A DNA stretch of 64,000 bases. Origin: Congeria kusceri. Taxonomy: Eukaryota; Mollusca; Bivalvia; Myida; Dreissenidae. Location of the stretch: the NCBI GenBank assembly GCA_027627225.1, contig CM051029.1:26110851-26174850 (forward strand). Direction: 5' to 3'. This document shows positions 19,462 through 33,700 of the stretch, in pieces; positions within the stretch are counted from its first letter, which is position 1, and every line of letters begins with the position of its first letter. The translations under genes were made by a program, and so were the position numbers. The notes under the pieces were generated by a model that was not told the origin of the DNA, ran no database searches, and saw nothing but the letters and a program-made list of their open reading frames with translations.

Positions 19462-22400
19462 CTGGACTGTACAACTAACAGCTCATAGATGCCACGTGTT
19501 GTGGAGTAACTGGACTGTACAACTAACAGCTCACAGATGCCAAGTGTTGTGGAGTAACTGGACTGTACAACTAACAGCTCACAGATGCCAAGTGTTGTGG
19601 AGTAACTGGACTGTACAACTAACAGCTCACAGATGCCAAGTGTTGTGGAGTAACTGGACTGTACAACTAACAGCTCACAGATGCTAAGTGTTGTGGAGTA
19701 ACTGGACTGTACAACTAACAGCTCACAGATGCCAAGTGTTGTGGAGTAACTGGACTGTACAACTAACAGCTCACAGATGCCAAGTGTTGTGGAGTAACTG
19801 GACTGTACAACTAACAGCTCACAGATGCCAAGTGTTGTGGAGTAACTGGACTGTACAACTAACAGCTCACAGATGCCAAGTGTTGTGGAGTAACTGGACT
19901 GTACAACTAACAGCTCACAGATGCTAAGTGTTGTGGAGTAACTGGACTGTACAACTAACAACTCACAGATGCCAAGTGTTGTGGAGTAACTGGACTGTAC
20001 AACTAACAGCTCATAGATGCCAAGTGTTGTGGAGTAACAGGTCTGTACAACTAACAGCTCACAGATGCCACGTGTTGTGGAGTAACTGGACTGTACAGCT
20101 AACAGCTCACAGATGCTAAGTGTTGTGGAGTAACAGGTCTGTACAGCTAACAGCTCACAGATGCCACGTGTTGTGGAGTAACAGGTCTGTACAACTAACA
20201 GCTCACAGATGCCAAGTGTTGTGGAGTAACTGGACTGTACAACTAACAGCTCACAGATGCTAAGTGTTGTGGAGTAACTGGACTGTACAACTAACAGCTC
20301 ACAGATGCCAAGTGTTGTGGAGTAACTGGACTGTACAACTAACAGCTCACAGATGCCAAGTGTTGTGGAGTAACAGGTCTGTACAACTAATAGCTCACAG
20401 ATGCTAAGTGTTGTGGAGTAACTGGACTGTACAACTAACAGCTCACAGATGCCAAGTGTTGTGGAGTAACTGGACTGTACAACTAACAGCTCACAGATGC
20501 CACGTGTTGTGGAGTAACTGGACTGTACAACTAACAGCTCACAGATGCCAAGTGTTGTGGAGTAACTGGACTGTACAACTAACAGCTCACAGATGCCAAG
20601 TGTTGTGGAGTAACTGGACTGTACAACTAACAGCTCACAGATGCCACGTGTTGTGGAGTAACTGGACTGTACAACTAACAGCTCACAGATGCCACGTGTT
20701 GTGGAGTAACTGGACTGTACAACTAATAGCTCAGAGATGCCAAGTGTTGTGGAGTAACTGGACTGTACAACTAACAGCTCACAGATGCCAAGTGTTGTGG
20801 AGTAACTGGACTGTACAACTAACAGCTCACAGATGCCAAGTGTTGTGGAGTAACTGGACTGTACAACTAACAGCTCACAGATGCCAAGTGTTGTGGAGTA
20901 ACTGGACTGTACAACTAACAGCTCACAGATGCCAAGTGTTGTGGAGTAACTGGACTGTACAACTAACAGCTCACAGATGCCAAGTGTTGTGGAGTAACTG
21001 GACTGTACAACTAACAGCTCACAGATGCTAAGTGTTGTGGAGTAACTGGACTGTACAACTAACAGCTCACAGATGCCACGTGTTGTGGAGTAACTGGACT
21101 GTACAACTAACAGCTCACAGATGCCACGTGTTGTGGAGTAACTGGACTGTACAACTAATAGCTCACAGATGCCAAGTGTTGTGGAGTAACTGGACTGTAC
21201 AACTAATAGCTCACAGATGCCAAGTGTTGTGGAGTAACTGGACTGTACAACTAATAGCTCACAGATGCCACGTGTTGTGGAGTAACTGGACTGTACAACT
21301 AACAGCTCACAGATGCCAAGTGTTGTGGAGTAACTGGACTGTACAACTAATAGCTCACAGATGCCAAGTGTTGTGGAGTAACTGGACTGTACAACTAACA
21401 GCTCACAGATGCCACGTGTTGTGGAGTAACTGGACTGTACAACTAACAGCTCACAGATGCTAAGTGTTGTGGAGTAACTGGACTGTACAACTAACAGCTC
21501 ACAGATGCCAAGTGTTGTGGAGTAACTGGACTGTACAACTAATAGCTCACAGATGCCAAGTGTTGTGGAGTAACTGGACTGTACAACTAATAGCTCACAG
21601 ATGCCACGTGTTGTGGAGTAACTGGACTGTACAACTAACAGCTCACAGATGCCAAGTGTTGTGGAGTAACTGGACTGTACAACTAATAGCTCACAGATGC
21701 CAAGTGTTGTGGAGTAACTGGACTGTACAACTAATAGCTCACAGATGCTAAGTGTTGTGGAGTAACTGGACTGTACAACTAACAGCTCACAGATGCCAAG
21801 TGTTGTGGAGTAACTGGACTGTACAACTAACAGCTCACAGATGCCAAGTGTTGTGGAGTAACTGGACTGTACAACTAACAGCTCACAGATGCCAAGTGTT
21901 GTGGAGTAACTGGACTGTACAACTAATAGCTCACAGATGCTAAGTGTTGTGGAGTAACTGGACTGTACAACTAACAGCTCACAGATGCCAAGTGTTGTGG
22001 AGTAACTGGACTGTACAACTAACAGCTCACAGATGCCAAGTGTTGTGGAGTAACTGGACTGTACAACTAACAGCTCACAGATGCCAAGTGTTGTGGAGTA
22101 ACTGGACTGTACAACTAACAGCTCAGAGATGCCAAGTGTTGTGGAGTAACTGGACTGTACAACTAACAGCTCACAGATGCCAAGTGTTGTGGAGTAACTG
22201 GACTGTACAACTAACAGCTCACAGATGCCAAGTGTTGTGGAGTAACTGGACTGTACAACTAATAGCTCACAGATGCCAAGTATTGTGGAGTAACAGGTCT
22301 GTACAACTAATAGCTCACAGATGCCAAGTGTTGTGGAGTAACTGGACTGTACAACTAACAGCTCACAGATGCCAAGTGTTGTGGAGTAACTGGACTGTAC

Positions 22401-23278
22401 AACTAATAGCTCACAGATGCCAAGTGTTGTGGAGTAACTGGTCTGTACAACTAACAGCTCACAGATGCCAAGTGTTGTGGAGTAACTGGACTGTACAACT
22501 AATAGCTCACAGATGCCAAGTGTTGTGGAGTAACTGGACTGTACAACTAACAGCTCACAGATGCCAAGTGTTGTGGAGTAACTGGACTGTACAACTAACA
22601 GCTCACAGATGCCAAGTGTTGTGGAGTAACTGGACTGTACAACTAATAGCTCACAGATGCCAAGTGTTGTGGAGTAACTGGTCTGTACAACTAACAGCTC
22701 ACAGATGCCAAGTGTTGTGGAGTAACTGGACTGTACAACTAACAGCTCACAGATGCCAAGTGTTGTGGAGTAACTGGACTGTACAACTAACAGCTCACAG
22801 ATGCCAAGTGTTGTGGAGTAACTGGTCTGTACAACTAACAGCTCACAGATGCCAAGTGTTGTGGAGTAACTGGACTGTACAACTAACAGCTCACAGATGC
22901 CAAGTGTTGTGGAGTAACTGGTCTGTACAACTAACAGCTCACAGATGCCAAGTGTTGTGGAGTAACTGGACTGTACAACTAACAGCTCAGAGATGCCAAG
23001 TGTTGTGGAGTAACTGGACTGTACAACTAACAGCTCACAGATGCCAAGTGTTGTGGAGTAACTGGACTGTACAACTAACAGCTCAGAGATGCTAAGTGTT
23101 GTGGAGTAACTGGACTGTACAACTAACAGCTCACAGATGCCAAGTGTTGTGGAGTAACTGGACTGTACAACTAACAGCTCACAGATGCCACGTGTTGTGG
23201 AGTAACTGGACTGTACAACTAACAGCTCACAGATGCCAAGTGTTGTGGAGTAACTGGACTGTACAACTAAAAGCTCAC
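19462..23278 (+). repeat. 48-bp satellite, block A (about 79.5 copies)
   Basis: Uninterrupted head-to-tail copies of a 48-bp monomer made of 'tggactgtacaactaacagc', 'tcacagatgccaagtgttgt' and 'ggagtaac'. Copies differ mainly at a few recurrent positions: ccaagtg / ctaagtg / ccacgtg, taacagc / taatagc, ggactg / ggtctg, and taactgg / taacagg. The 48-bp length equals 16 codons, so frames run through dozens of copies; these are not genes. The block ends in '..agctcac' exactly where a truncated LTR begins. Confidence 0.98.
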
Positions 23279-23491
23279 TGTAAGCTACCTTACAATGAAG
23301 ATTCTTGATAATATCAGTGTCGATTAGAGTTTGAGTCTGGCAGCAAACTCTAGTAAAGACGGAGATGAATTAAAGTTTCAAAAATCATCATTTATTCGTA
23401 GATCTACTTTCATAATATCGATAACATAATAATTATATTCATTTCGGTTTATTCAGAATGGCGGTACAGTAATGACCAACGTTTGGCGAAC
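23279..23491 (-). mobile_element. truncated Gypsy LTR (213 bp)
   Basis: Begins 'tgtaagctaccttacaatga', identical to the left end of the LTRs at 39263 and 51736, and follows them for 213 bp to 'tttggcgaac'. There it switches abruptly to the pre-satellite segment 'tgtttaatgc'. The satellite-to-LTR junction is the same as at 39262/39263. The fragment is thus a duplication product, not a separate insertion. Confidence 0.95.
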
Positions 23492-24794
23492 TGTTTAATG
23501 CTAAGATACAATACAGATGCTTAAGCAAAACAATTATTTTACTTCACATTGCCGAGTCAGAAATGTTTTATTAAAGTAAGTACCTAGCGTATTTAAGGGC
23601 AGTGTCAACTCTGTGCCACAAAATTACGAGTCATTTCAAGTGTGTGTACAGTGTTTTTTTAGGGTCAATTTGGGGCCGAAATTCGGCCCCATTCCCCTGC
23701 TTAAAAAGTATGTATTTTCCCCTATATTTACCTTAAAATTCCCCTCAGAATGTAAGCTTCATTTTCAATAAAAACTTGACCAAAATAGGTCAAAAATTAT
23801 TTAAGATAGAGGATTTTCATAAACAATCCCTGCAGTTTGCATCAAACCAAGTTGGTGCATAATCTGACTTACCATTTGTAGCAAAACAATTCACTAATAT
23901 TTTATAACAAAGTAGAATATAAAACAAGATTCTGTGTTTGATAAACACACATGCCACCTGTTGGTGCTGGGTAGCCCATTTCTTAGTCCAAATGAGGTAA
24001 AGGTGAAGGTCAAAGTGAGGTTGGGTGATATGGGTGGATTGGGAATGGTCTTAATTAAAAACTGTGTAAATATCCAAGTGTTGTAGTAAGCGGTGTTGGT
24101 GCTACATGACGCGGTAAAATCTATTTAACCAAGAAATAGCACTTTTGAATTATTATAAGTCCAAATAAGTTCAAGGTCAAGGTAAAGTTGGGTGATATGG
24201 GTGGATTGGGGATGGTCATAAGCAACAACTGTATAAGTATCCAAGTGTTGTAGCAAGCGGTGTTGGTGCTATATGAAATGGTAAAATGTAGTTAACCAAC
24301 AAACAGCCCATTTGAATTATTCTAAGTGCAAATTAGGTCAAGGTCAAGGTCAAAGTGAGGATGGGTGATATGAGTGGATTGGGAAAGGTCATAAGTAACA
24401 AGTATGTAAATATCTATGTGTTGTAGTAAGCGGTGCTGGTGCTAGACAAAACAGTCAAATCTAGTTAACCAAGAAATGGCACTTTTGAATTATTATAAGT
24501 CCAAATTAGGTCAAGGTCAAAGTGAGGTTGGGTGATATGGGTGGATAGGGAATGGCCATAAGCAACAACTGTGTAAGTATCAAAGTGTTGTAGTAAGCGG
24601 TGTTGGTGCTAGACGAAACGGTAAAATCTACTTAACCTTGTCTTGGACGGACAGGACGATCACTATATGCCTCCTGCATCAAGATGCTGGGGGCATAAAA
24701 ATGTAACAATTCTTTTCTAAAAAATCCCTTTTTGCCGTAAAATTGCCCATCTGAAGGGCCCCACCACCTTTTCCCCCAAAGGTGAAAAAAAACA
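23492..24794 (+). repeat. pre-satellite segment, copy B of the tandem duplication
   Basis: Near-identical to 18193-19461, with scattered substitutions and small indels such as 'agatac' for 'agatcc'. It keeps the palindrome, the four 155-165 bp units and the poly(A) run next to the array. Copy B has an extra 'tccaaataagttcaaggtcaa' type stretch near 24160 that copy A lacks. Confidence 0.93.
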
Positions 24795-27700
24795 CTGGAC
24801 TGTACAACTAACAGCTCACAGATGCCAAGTGTTGTGGAGTAACTGGACTGTACAACTAACAGCTCACAGATGCCAAGTGTTGTGGAGTAACTGGACTGTA
24901 CAACTAACAGCTCACAGATGCTAAGTGTTGTGGAGTAACTGGTCTGTACAACTAATAGCTCACAGATGCCAAGTGTTGTGGAGTAACTGGACTGTACAAC
25001 TAACAGCTCACAGATGCTAAGTGTTGTGGAGTAACTGGACTGTACAACTAACAGCTCACAGATGCCAAGTGTTGTGGAGTAACTGGACTGTACAACTAAC
25101 AGCTCACAGATGCTAAGTGTTGTGGAGTAACTGGACTGTACAACTAACAGCTCACAGATGCCAAGTGTTGTGGAGTAACTGGACTGTACAACTAACAGCT
25201 CACAGATGCTAAGTGTTGTGGAGTAACTGGACTGTACAACTAACAGCTCACAGATGCCAAGTGTTGTGGAGTAACTGGACTGTACAACTAACAGCTCACA
25301 GATGCCAAGTGTTGTGGAGTAACTGGACTGTACAACTAACAGCTCACAGATGCCAAGTGTTGTGGAGTAACTGGACTGTACAACTAACAGCTCACAGATG
25401 CCAAGTGTTGTGGAGTAACTGGACTGTACAACTAACAGCTCATAGATGCCAAGTGTTGTGGAGTAACTGGACTGTACAACTAACAGCTCATAGATGCCAA
25501 GTGTTGTGGAGTAACTGGACTGTACAACTAACAACTCACAGATGCCAAGTGTTGTGGAGTAACTGGACTGTACAACTAACAGCTCACAGATGCCAAGTGT
25601 TGTGGAGTAACTGGACTGTACAACTAACAGCTCATAGATGCCAAGTGTTGTGGAGTAACAGGTCTGTACAACTAACAGCTCACAGATGCCACGTGTTGTG
25701 GAGTAACTGGACTGTACAACTAACAGCTCACAGATGCCACGTGTTGTGGAGTAACTGGACTGTACAACTAACAACTCACAGATGCCAAGTGTTGTGGAGT
25801 AACTGGACTGTACAACTAACAGCTCATAGATGCCACGTGTTGTGGAGTAACAGGACTGTACAACTAACAGCTCACAGATGCCACGTGTTGTGGAGTAACT
25901 GGACTGTACAACTAACAGCTCACAGATGCCAAGTGTTGTGGAGTAACTGGACTGTACAACTAACAGCTCACAGATGCCAAGTGTTGTGGAGTAACAGGTC
26001 TGTACAACTAATAGCTCACAGATGCTAAGTGTTGTGGAGTAACTGGACTGTACAACTAACAGCTCACAGATGCTAAGTGTTGTGGAGTAACAGGTCTGTA
26101 CAACTAACAGCTCACAGATGCTAAGTGTTGTGGAGTAACCGGACTGTACAACTAACAGCTCACAGATGCCAAGTGTTGTGGAGTAACTGGACTGTACAAC
26201 TAACAGCTCACAGATGCCAAGTGTTGTGGAGTAACTGGACTGTACAACTAACAGCTCACAGATGCTAAGTGTTGTGGAGTAACTGGTCTGTACAACTAAT
26301 AGCTCACAGATGCCAAGTGTTGTGGAGTAACTGGACTGTACAACTAACAGCTCACAGATGCTAAGTGTTGTGGAGTAACTGGACTGTACAACTAACAGCT
26401 CACAGATGCCAAGTGTTGTGGAGTAACTGGACTGTACAACTAACAGCTCACAGATGCTAAGTGTTGTGGAGTAACTGGACTGTACAACTAACAGCTCACA
26501 GATGCCAAGTGTTGTGGAGTAACTGGACTGTACAACTAACAGCTCACAGATGCTAAGTGTTGTGGAGTAACTGGACTGTACAACTAACAGCTCACAGATG
26601 CCAAGTGTTGTGGAGTAACTGGACTGTACAACTAACAGCTCACAGATGCCAAGTGTTGTGGAGTAACTGGACTGTACAACTAACAGCTCACAGATGCCAA
26701 GTGTTGTGGAGTAACTGGACTGTACAACTAACAGCTCACAGATGCCAAGTGTTGTGGAGTAACTGGACTGTACAACTAACAGCTCATAGATGCCAAGTGT
26801 TGTGGAGTAACTGGACTGTACAACTAACAGCTCATAGATGCCAAGTGTTGTGGAGTAACTGGACTGTACAACTAACAACTCACAGATGCCAAGTGTTGTG
26901 GAGTAACTGGACTGTACAACTAACAGCTCACAGATGCCAAGTGTTGTGGAGTAACTGGACTGTACAACTAACAGCTCATAGATGCCAAGTGTTGTGGAGT
27001 AACAGGTCTGTACAACTAACAGCTCACAGATGCCACGTGTTGTGGAGTAACTGGACTGTACAACTAACAGCTCACAGATGCCACGTGTTGTGGAGTAACT
27101 GGACTGTACAACTAACAACTCACAGATGCCAAGTGTTGTGGAGTAACTGGACTGTACAACTAACAGCTCATAGATGCCACGTGTTGTGGAGTAACAGGAC
27201 TGTACAACTAACAGCTCACAGATGCCACGTGTTGTGGAGTAACTGGACTGTACAACTAACAGCTCACAGATGCCAAGTGTTGTGGAGTAACTGGACTGTA
27301 CAACTAACAGCTCACAGATGCCAAGTGTTGTGGAGTAACAGGTCTGTACAACTAATAGCTCACAGATGCTAAGTGTTGTGGAGTAACTGGACTGTACAAC
27401 TAACAGCTCACAGATGCTAAGTGTTGTGGAGTAACAGGTCTGTACAACTAACAGCTCACAGATGCTAAGTGTTGTGGAGTAACCGGACTGTACAACTAAC
27501 AGCTCACAGATGCCAAGTGTTGTGGAGTAACTGGACTGTACAACTAACAGCTCACAGATGCCAAGTGTTGTGGAGTAACTGGACTGTACAACTAACAGCT
27601 CACAGATGCTAAGTGTTGTGGAGTAACTGGACTGTACAACTAATAGCTCACAGATGCCAAGTGTTGTGGAGTAACAGGTCTGTACAACTAACAGCTCACA

Positions 27701-30700
27701 GATGCCAAGTGTTGTGGAGTAACTGGTCTGTACAACTAACAGTTCACAGATGCCAAGTGTTGTGGAGTAACTGGTCTGTACAACTAATAGCTCACAGATG
27801 CTAAGTGTTGTGGAGTAACTGGACTGTACAACTAACAGCTCACAGATGCCAAGTGTTGTGGAGTAACTGGACTGTACAACTAATAGCTCACAGATGCTAA
27901 GTGTTGTGGAGTAACTGGACTGTACAACTAACAGCTCACAGATGCCAAGTGTTGTGGAGTAACTGGACTGTACAACTAACAGCTCACAGATGCCAAGTGT
28001 TGTGGAGTAACTGGACTGTACAACTAACAGCTCACAGATGCCAAGTGTTGTGGAGTAACTGGACTGTACAACTAACAGCTCATAGATGCCAAGTGTTGTG
28101 GAGTAACTGGTCTGTACAACTAATAGCTCACAGATGCCAAGTGTTGTGGAGTAACTGGACTGTACAACTAACAGCTCACAGATGCCAAGTGTTGTGGAGT
28201 AACTGGACTGTACAACTAACAGCTCACAGATGCCAAGTGTTGTGGAGTAACTGGACTGTACAACTAATAGCTCACAGATGCCAAGTGTTGTGGAGTAACT
28301 GGACTGTACAACTAATAGCTCACAGATGCTAAGTGTTGTGGAGTAACTGGACTGTACAACTAACAGCTCACAGATGCCACGTGTTGTGGAGTAACTGGTC
28401 TGTACAACTAATAGCTCACAGATGCTAAATGTTGTGGAGTAACTGGTCTGTACAACTAACAGCTCACAGATGCCAAGTGTTGTGGAGTAACTGGTCTGTA
28501 CAACTAACAGCTCACAGATGCCAAGTGTTGTGGAGTAACTGGTCTGTACAACTAATAGCTCACAGATGCTAAGTGTTGTGGAGTAACTGGACTGTACAAC
28601 TAACAGCTCACAGATGCCAAGTGTTGTGGAGTAACTGGACTGTACAACTAATAGCTCACAGATGCTAAGTGTTGTGGAGTAACTGGACTGTACAACTAAC
28701 AGCTCACATATGCCAAGTGTTGTGGAGTAACTGGACTGTACAACTAACAGCTCACAGATGCCAAGTGTTGTGGAGTAACTGGACTGTACAACTAACAGCT
28801 CACAGATGCCAAGTGTTGTGGAGTAACTGGACTGTACAACTAACAGCTCATAGATGCCAAGTGTTGTGGAGTAACTGGACTGTACAACTAACAGCTCACA
28901 GATGCCACGTGTTGTGGAGTAACTGGACTGTACAACTAACAGCTCACAGATGCTAAGTGTTGTGGAGTAACTGGACTGTACAACTAACAGCTCACAGATG
29001 CCAAGTGTTGTGGAGTAACTGGACTGTACAACTAACAGCTCACAGATGCCAAGTGTTGTGGAGTAACTGGACTGTACAACTAATAGCTCACAGATGCCAA
29101 GTGTTGTGGAGTAACTGGACTGTACAACTAATAGCTCACAGATGCTAAGTGTTGTGGAGTAACTGGACTGTACAACTAACAGCTCACAGATGCTAAGTGT
29201 TGTGGAGTAACTGGACTGTACAACTAATAGCTCACAGATGCCAAGTGTTGTGGAGTAACTGGACTGTACAACTAACAGCTCACAGATGCTAAGTGTTGTG
29301 GAGTAACTGGACTGTACAACTAACAGCTCACAGATGCCAAGTGTTGTGGAGAAACTGGACTGTACAACTAACAGCTCACAGATGCTAAGTGTTGTGGAGT
29401 AACTGGTCTGTACAACTAACAGCTCACAGATGCCAAGTGTTGTGGAGTAACAGGTCTGTACAACTAATAGCTCACAGATGCCAAGTGTTGTGGAGTAACT
29501 GGACTGTACAACTAACAGCTCACAGATGCCACGTGTTGTGGAGTAACTGGACTGTACAACTAACAGCTCACAGATGCCAAGTGTTGTGGAGTAACTAGAC
29601 TGTACAACTAACAGCTCACAGATGCCACGTGTTGTGGAGTAACTGGACTGTACAACTAACAGCTCACAGATGCCAAGTGTTGTGGAGTAACTGGACTGTA
29701 CAACTAACAGCTCACAGATGCCAAGTGTTGTGGAGTAACTGGACTGTACAACTAACAGCTCACAGATGCTAAGTGTTGTGGAGTAACTGGACTGTACAAC
29801 TAATAGCTCACAGATGCCAAGTGTTGTGGAGTAACTGGACTGTACAACTAACAGCTCACAGATGCCAAGTGTTGTGGAGTAACAGGTCTGTACAACTAAC
29901 AGCTCACAGATGCCACGTGTTGTGGAGTAACTGGACTGTACAACTAACAGCTCACAGATGCCACGTGTTGTGGAGTAACTGGACTGTACAACTAACAGCT
30001 CACAGATGCCAAGTGTTGTGGAGTAACTGGACTGTACAACTAACAGCTCACAGATGCCAAGTGTTGTGGAGTAACTGGACTGTACAACTAACAGCTCACA
30101 GATGCCAAGTGTTGTGGAGTAACTGGACTGTACAACTAACAGCTCACAGATGCTAAGTGTTGTGGAGTAACTGGTCTGTACAACTAATAGCTCACAGATG
30201 CCAAGTGTTGTGGAGTAACTGGACTGTACAACTAACAGCTCACAGATGCTAAGTGTTGTGGAGTAACTGGACTGTACAACTAACAGCTCACAGATGCCAA
30301 GTGTTGTGGAGTAACTGGACTGTACAACTAACAGCTCACAGATGCTAAGTGTTGTGGAGTAACTGGACTGTACAACTAACAGCTCACAGATGCCAAGTGT
30401 TGTGGAGTAACTGGACTGTACAACTAACAGCTCACAGATGCTAAGTGTTGTGGAGTAACTGGACTGTACAACTAACAGCTCACAGATGCCAAGTGTTGTG
30501 GAGTAACTGGACTGTACAACTAACAGCTCACAGATGCCAAGTGTTGTGGAGTAACTGGACTGTACAACTAACAGCTCACAGATGCCAAGTGTTGTGGAGT
30601 AACTGGACTGTACAACTAACAGCTCACAGATGCCAAGTGTTGTGGAGTAACTGGACTGTACAACTAACAGCTCATAGATGCCAAGTGTTGTGGAGTAACT

Positions 30701-33700
30701 GGACTGTACAACTAAGAGCTCATAGATGCCAAGTGTTGTGGAGTAACTGGACTGTACAACTAACAACTCACAGATGCCAAGTGTTGTGGAGTAACTGGAC
30801 TGTACAACTAACAGCTCACAGATGCCAAGTGTTGTGGAGTAACTGGACTGTACAACTAACAGCTCATAGATGCCAAGTGTTGTGGAGTAACAGGTCTGTA
30901 CAACTAACAGCTCACAGATGCCACGTGTTGTGGAGTAACTGGACTGTACAACTAACAGCTCACAGATGCCACGTGTTGTGGAGTAACTGGACTGTACAAC
31001 TAACAACTCACAGATGCCAAGTGTTGTGGAGTAACTGGACTGTACAACTAACAGCTCATAGATGCCACGTGTTGTGGAGTAACAGGACTGTACAACTAAC
31101 AGCTCACAGATGCCACGTGTTGTGGAGTAACTGGACTGTACAACTAACAGCTCACAGATGCCAAGTGTTGTGGAGTAACTGGACTGTACAACTAACAGCT
31201 CACAGATGCCAAGTGTTGTGGAGTAACAGGTCTGTACAACTAATAGCTCACAGATGCTAAGTGTTGTGGAGTAACTGGACTGTACAACTAACAGCTCACA
31301 GATGCTAAGTGTTGTGGAGTAACAGGTCTGTACAACTAACAGCTCACAGATGCTAAGTGTTGTGGAGTAACTGGACTGTACAACTAACAGCTCACAGATG
31401 CCAAGTGTTGTGGAGTAACTGGACTGTACAACTAACAGCTCACAGATGCCAAGTGTTGTGGAGTAACTGGACTGTACAACTAACAGCTCACAGATGCTAA
31501 GTGTTGTGGAGTAACTGGACTGTACAACTAATGGCTCACAGATGCCAAGTGTTGTGGAGTAACAGGTCTGTACAACTAACAGCTCACAGATGCCAAGTGT
31601 TGTGGAGTAACTGGTCTGTACAACTAACAGCTCACAGATGCCAAGTGTTGTGGAGTAACTGGTCTGTACAACTAATAGCTCACAGATGCTAAGTGTTGTG
31701 GAGTAACTGGACTGTACAACTAACAGCTCACAGATGCCAAGTGTTGTGGAGTAACTGGACTGTACAACTAATAGCTCACAGATGCTAAGTGTTGTGGAGT
31801 AACTGGACTGTACAACTAACAGCTCACAGATGCCAAGTGTTGTGGAGTAACTGGACTGTACAACTAACAGCTCACAGATGCCAAGTGTTGTGGAGTAACT
31901 GGACTGTACAACTAACAGCTCACAGATGCCAAGTGTTGTGGAGTAACTGGACTGTACAACTAACAGCTCATAGATGCCAAGTGTTGTGGAGTAACTGGTC
32001 TGTACAACTAATAGCTCACAGATGCCAAGTGTTGTGGAGTAACTGGACTGTACAACTAACAGCTCACAGATGCCAAGTGTTGTGGAGTAACTGGACTGTA
32101 CAACTAACAGCTCACAGATGCCAAGTGTTGTGGAGTAACTGGACTGTACAACTAATAGCTCACAGATGCCAAGTGTTGTGGAGTAACTGGACTGTACAAC
32201 TAATAGCTCACAGATGCTAAGTGTTGTGGAGTAACTGGACTGTACAACTAACAGCTCACAGATGCCACGTGTTGTGGAGTAACTGGTCTGTACAACTAAT
32301 AGCTCACAGATGCTAAGTGTTGTGGAGTAACTGGTCTGTACAACTAACAGCTCACAGATGCCAAGTGTTGTGGAGTAACTGGTCTGTACAACTAACAGCT
32401 CACAGATGCCAAGTGTTGTGGAGTAACTGGTCTGTACAACTAATAGCTCACAGATGCTAAGTGTTGTGGAGTAACTGGACTGTACAACTAACAGCTCACA
32501 GATGCCAAGTGTTGTGGAGTAACTGGACTGTACAACTAATAGCTCACAGATGCTAAGTGTTGTGGAGTAACTGGACTGTACAACTAACAGCTCACAGATG
32601 CCAAGTGTTGTGGAGTAACTGGACTGTACAACTAACAGCTCACAGATGCTAAGTGTTGTGGAGTAACTGGACTGTACAACTAACAGCTCACAGATGCCAA
32701 GTGTTGTGGAGTAACTGGACTGTACAACTAACAGCTCATAGATGCCAAGTGTTGTGGAGTAACTGGACTGTACAACTAACAGCTCACAGATGCCACGTGT
32801 TGTGGAGTAACTGGACTGTACAACTAACAGCTCACAGATGCTAAGTGTTGTGGAGTAACTGGACTGTACAACTAACAGCTCACAGATGCCAAGTGTTGTG
32901 GAGTAACTGGACTGTACAACTAACAGCTCACAGATGCCAAGTGTTGTGGAGTAACTGGACTGTACAACTAATAGCTCACAGATGCCAAGTGTTGTGGAGT
33001 AACTGGACTGTACAACTAATAGCTCACAGATGCTAAGTGTTGTGGAGTAACTGGACTGTACAACTAACAGCTCACAGATGCTAAGTGTTGTGGAGTAACT
33101 GGACTGTACAACTAATAGCTCACAGATGCCAAGTGTTGTGGAGTAACTGGACTGTACAACTAACAGCTCACAGATGCTAAGTGTTGTGGAGTAACTGGAC
33201 TGTACAACTAACAGCTCACAGATGCCAAGTGTTGTGGAGAAACTGGACTGTACAACTAACAGCTCACAGATGCTAAGTGTTGTGGAGTAACTGGTCTGTA
33301 CAACTAACAGCTCACAGATGCCAAGTGTTGTGGAGTAACAGGTCTGTACAACTAATAGCTCACAGATGCCAAGTGTTGTGGAGTAACTGGACTGTACAAC
33401 TAACAGCTCACAGATGCCACGTGTTGTGGAGTAACTGGACTGTACAACTAACAGCTCACAGATGCCAAGTGTTGTGGAGTAACTGGACTGTACAACTAAC
33501 AGCTCACAGATGCCACGTGTTGTGGAGTAACTGGACTGTACAACTAACAGCTCACAGATGCCAAGTGTTGTGGAGTAACTGGACTGTACAACTAACAGCT
33601 CACAGATGCCAAGTGTTGTGGAGTAACTGGACTGTACAACTAACAGCTCACAGATGCTAAGTGTTGTGGAGTAACTGGACTGTACAACTAATAGCTCACA

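Noticed and set aside
19496..23308. Many plus-strand frames encoding the 16-residue repeat MLWSNWTVQLTAHRCQ
   Set aside because: Same satellite; frames are cut wherever 'ccaag' becomes 'ctaag' (TAA). No start, splice or conservation evidence.
24632..31006. Minus-strand open frame of 2124 codons
   Set aside because: It is the 48-bp satellite read in a frame without stops; 48 is a multiple of three. The recurrent variants are mostly amino-acid-changing (G/S, L/R, S/T, C/Y) with no sign of codon-level constraint, and the end runs into non-coding flank.
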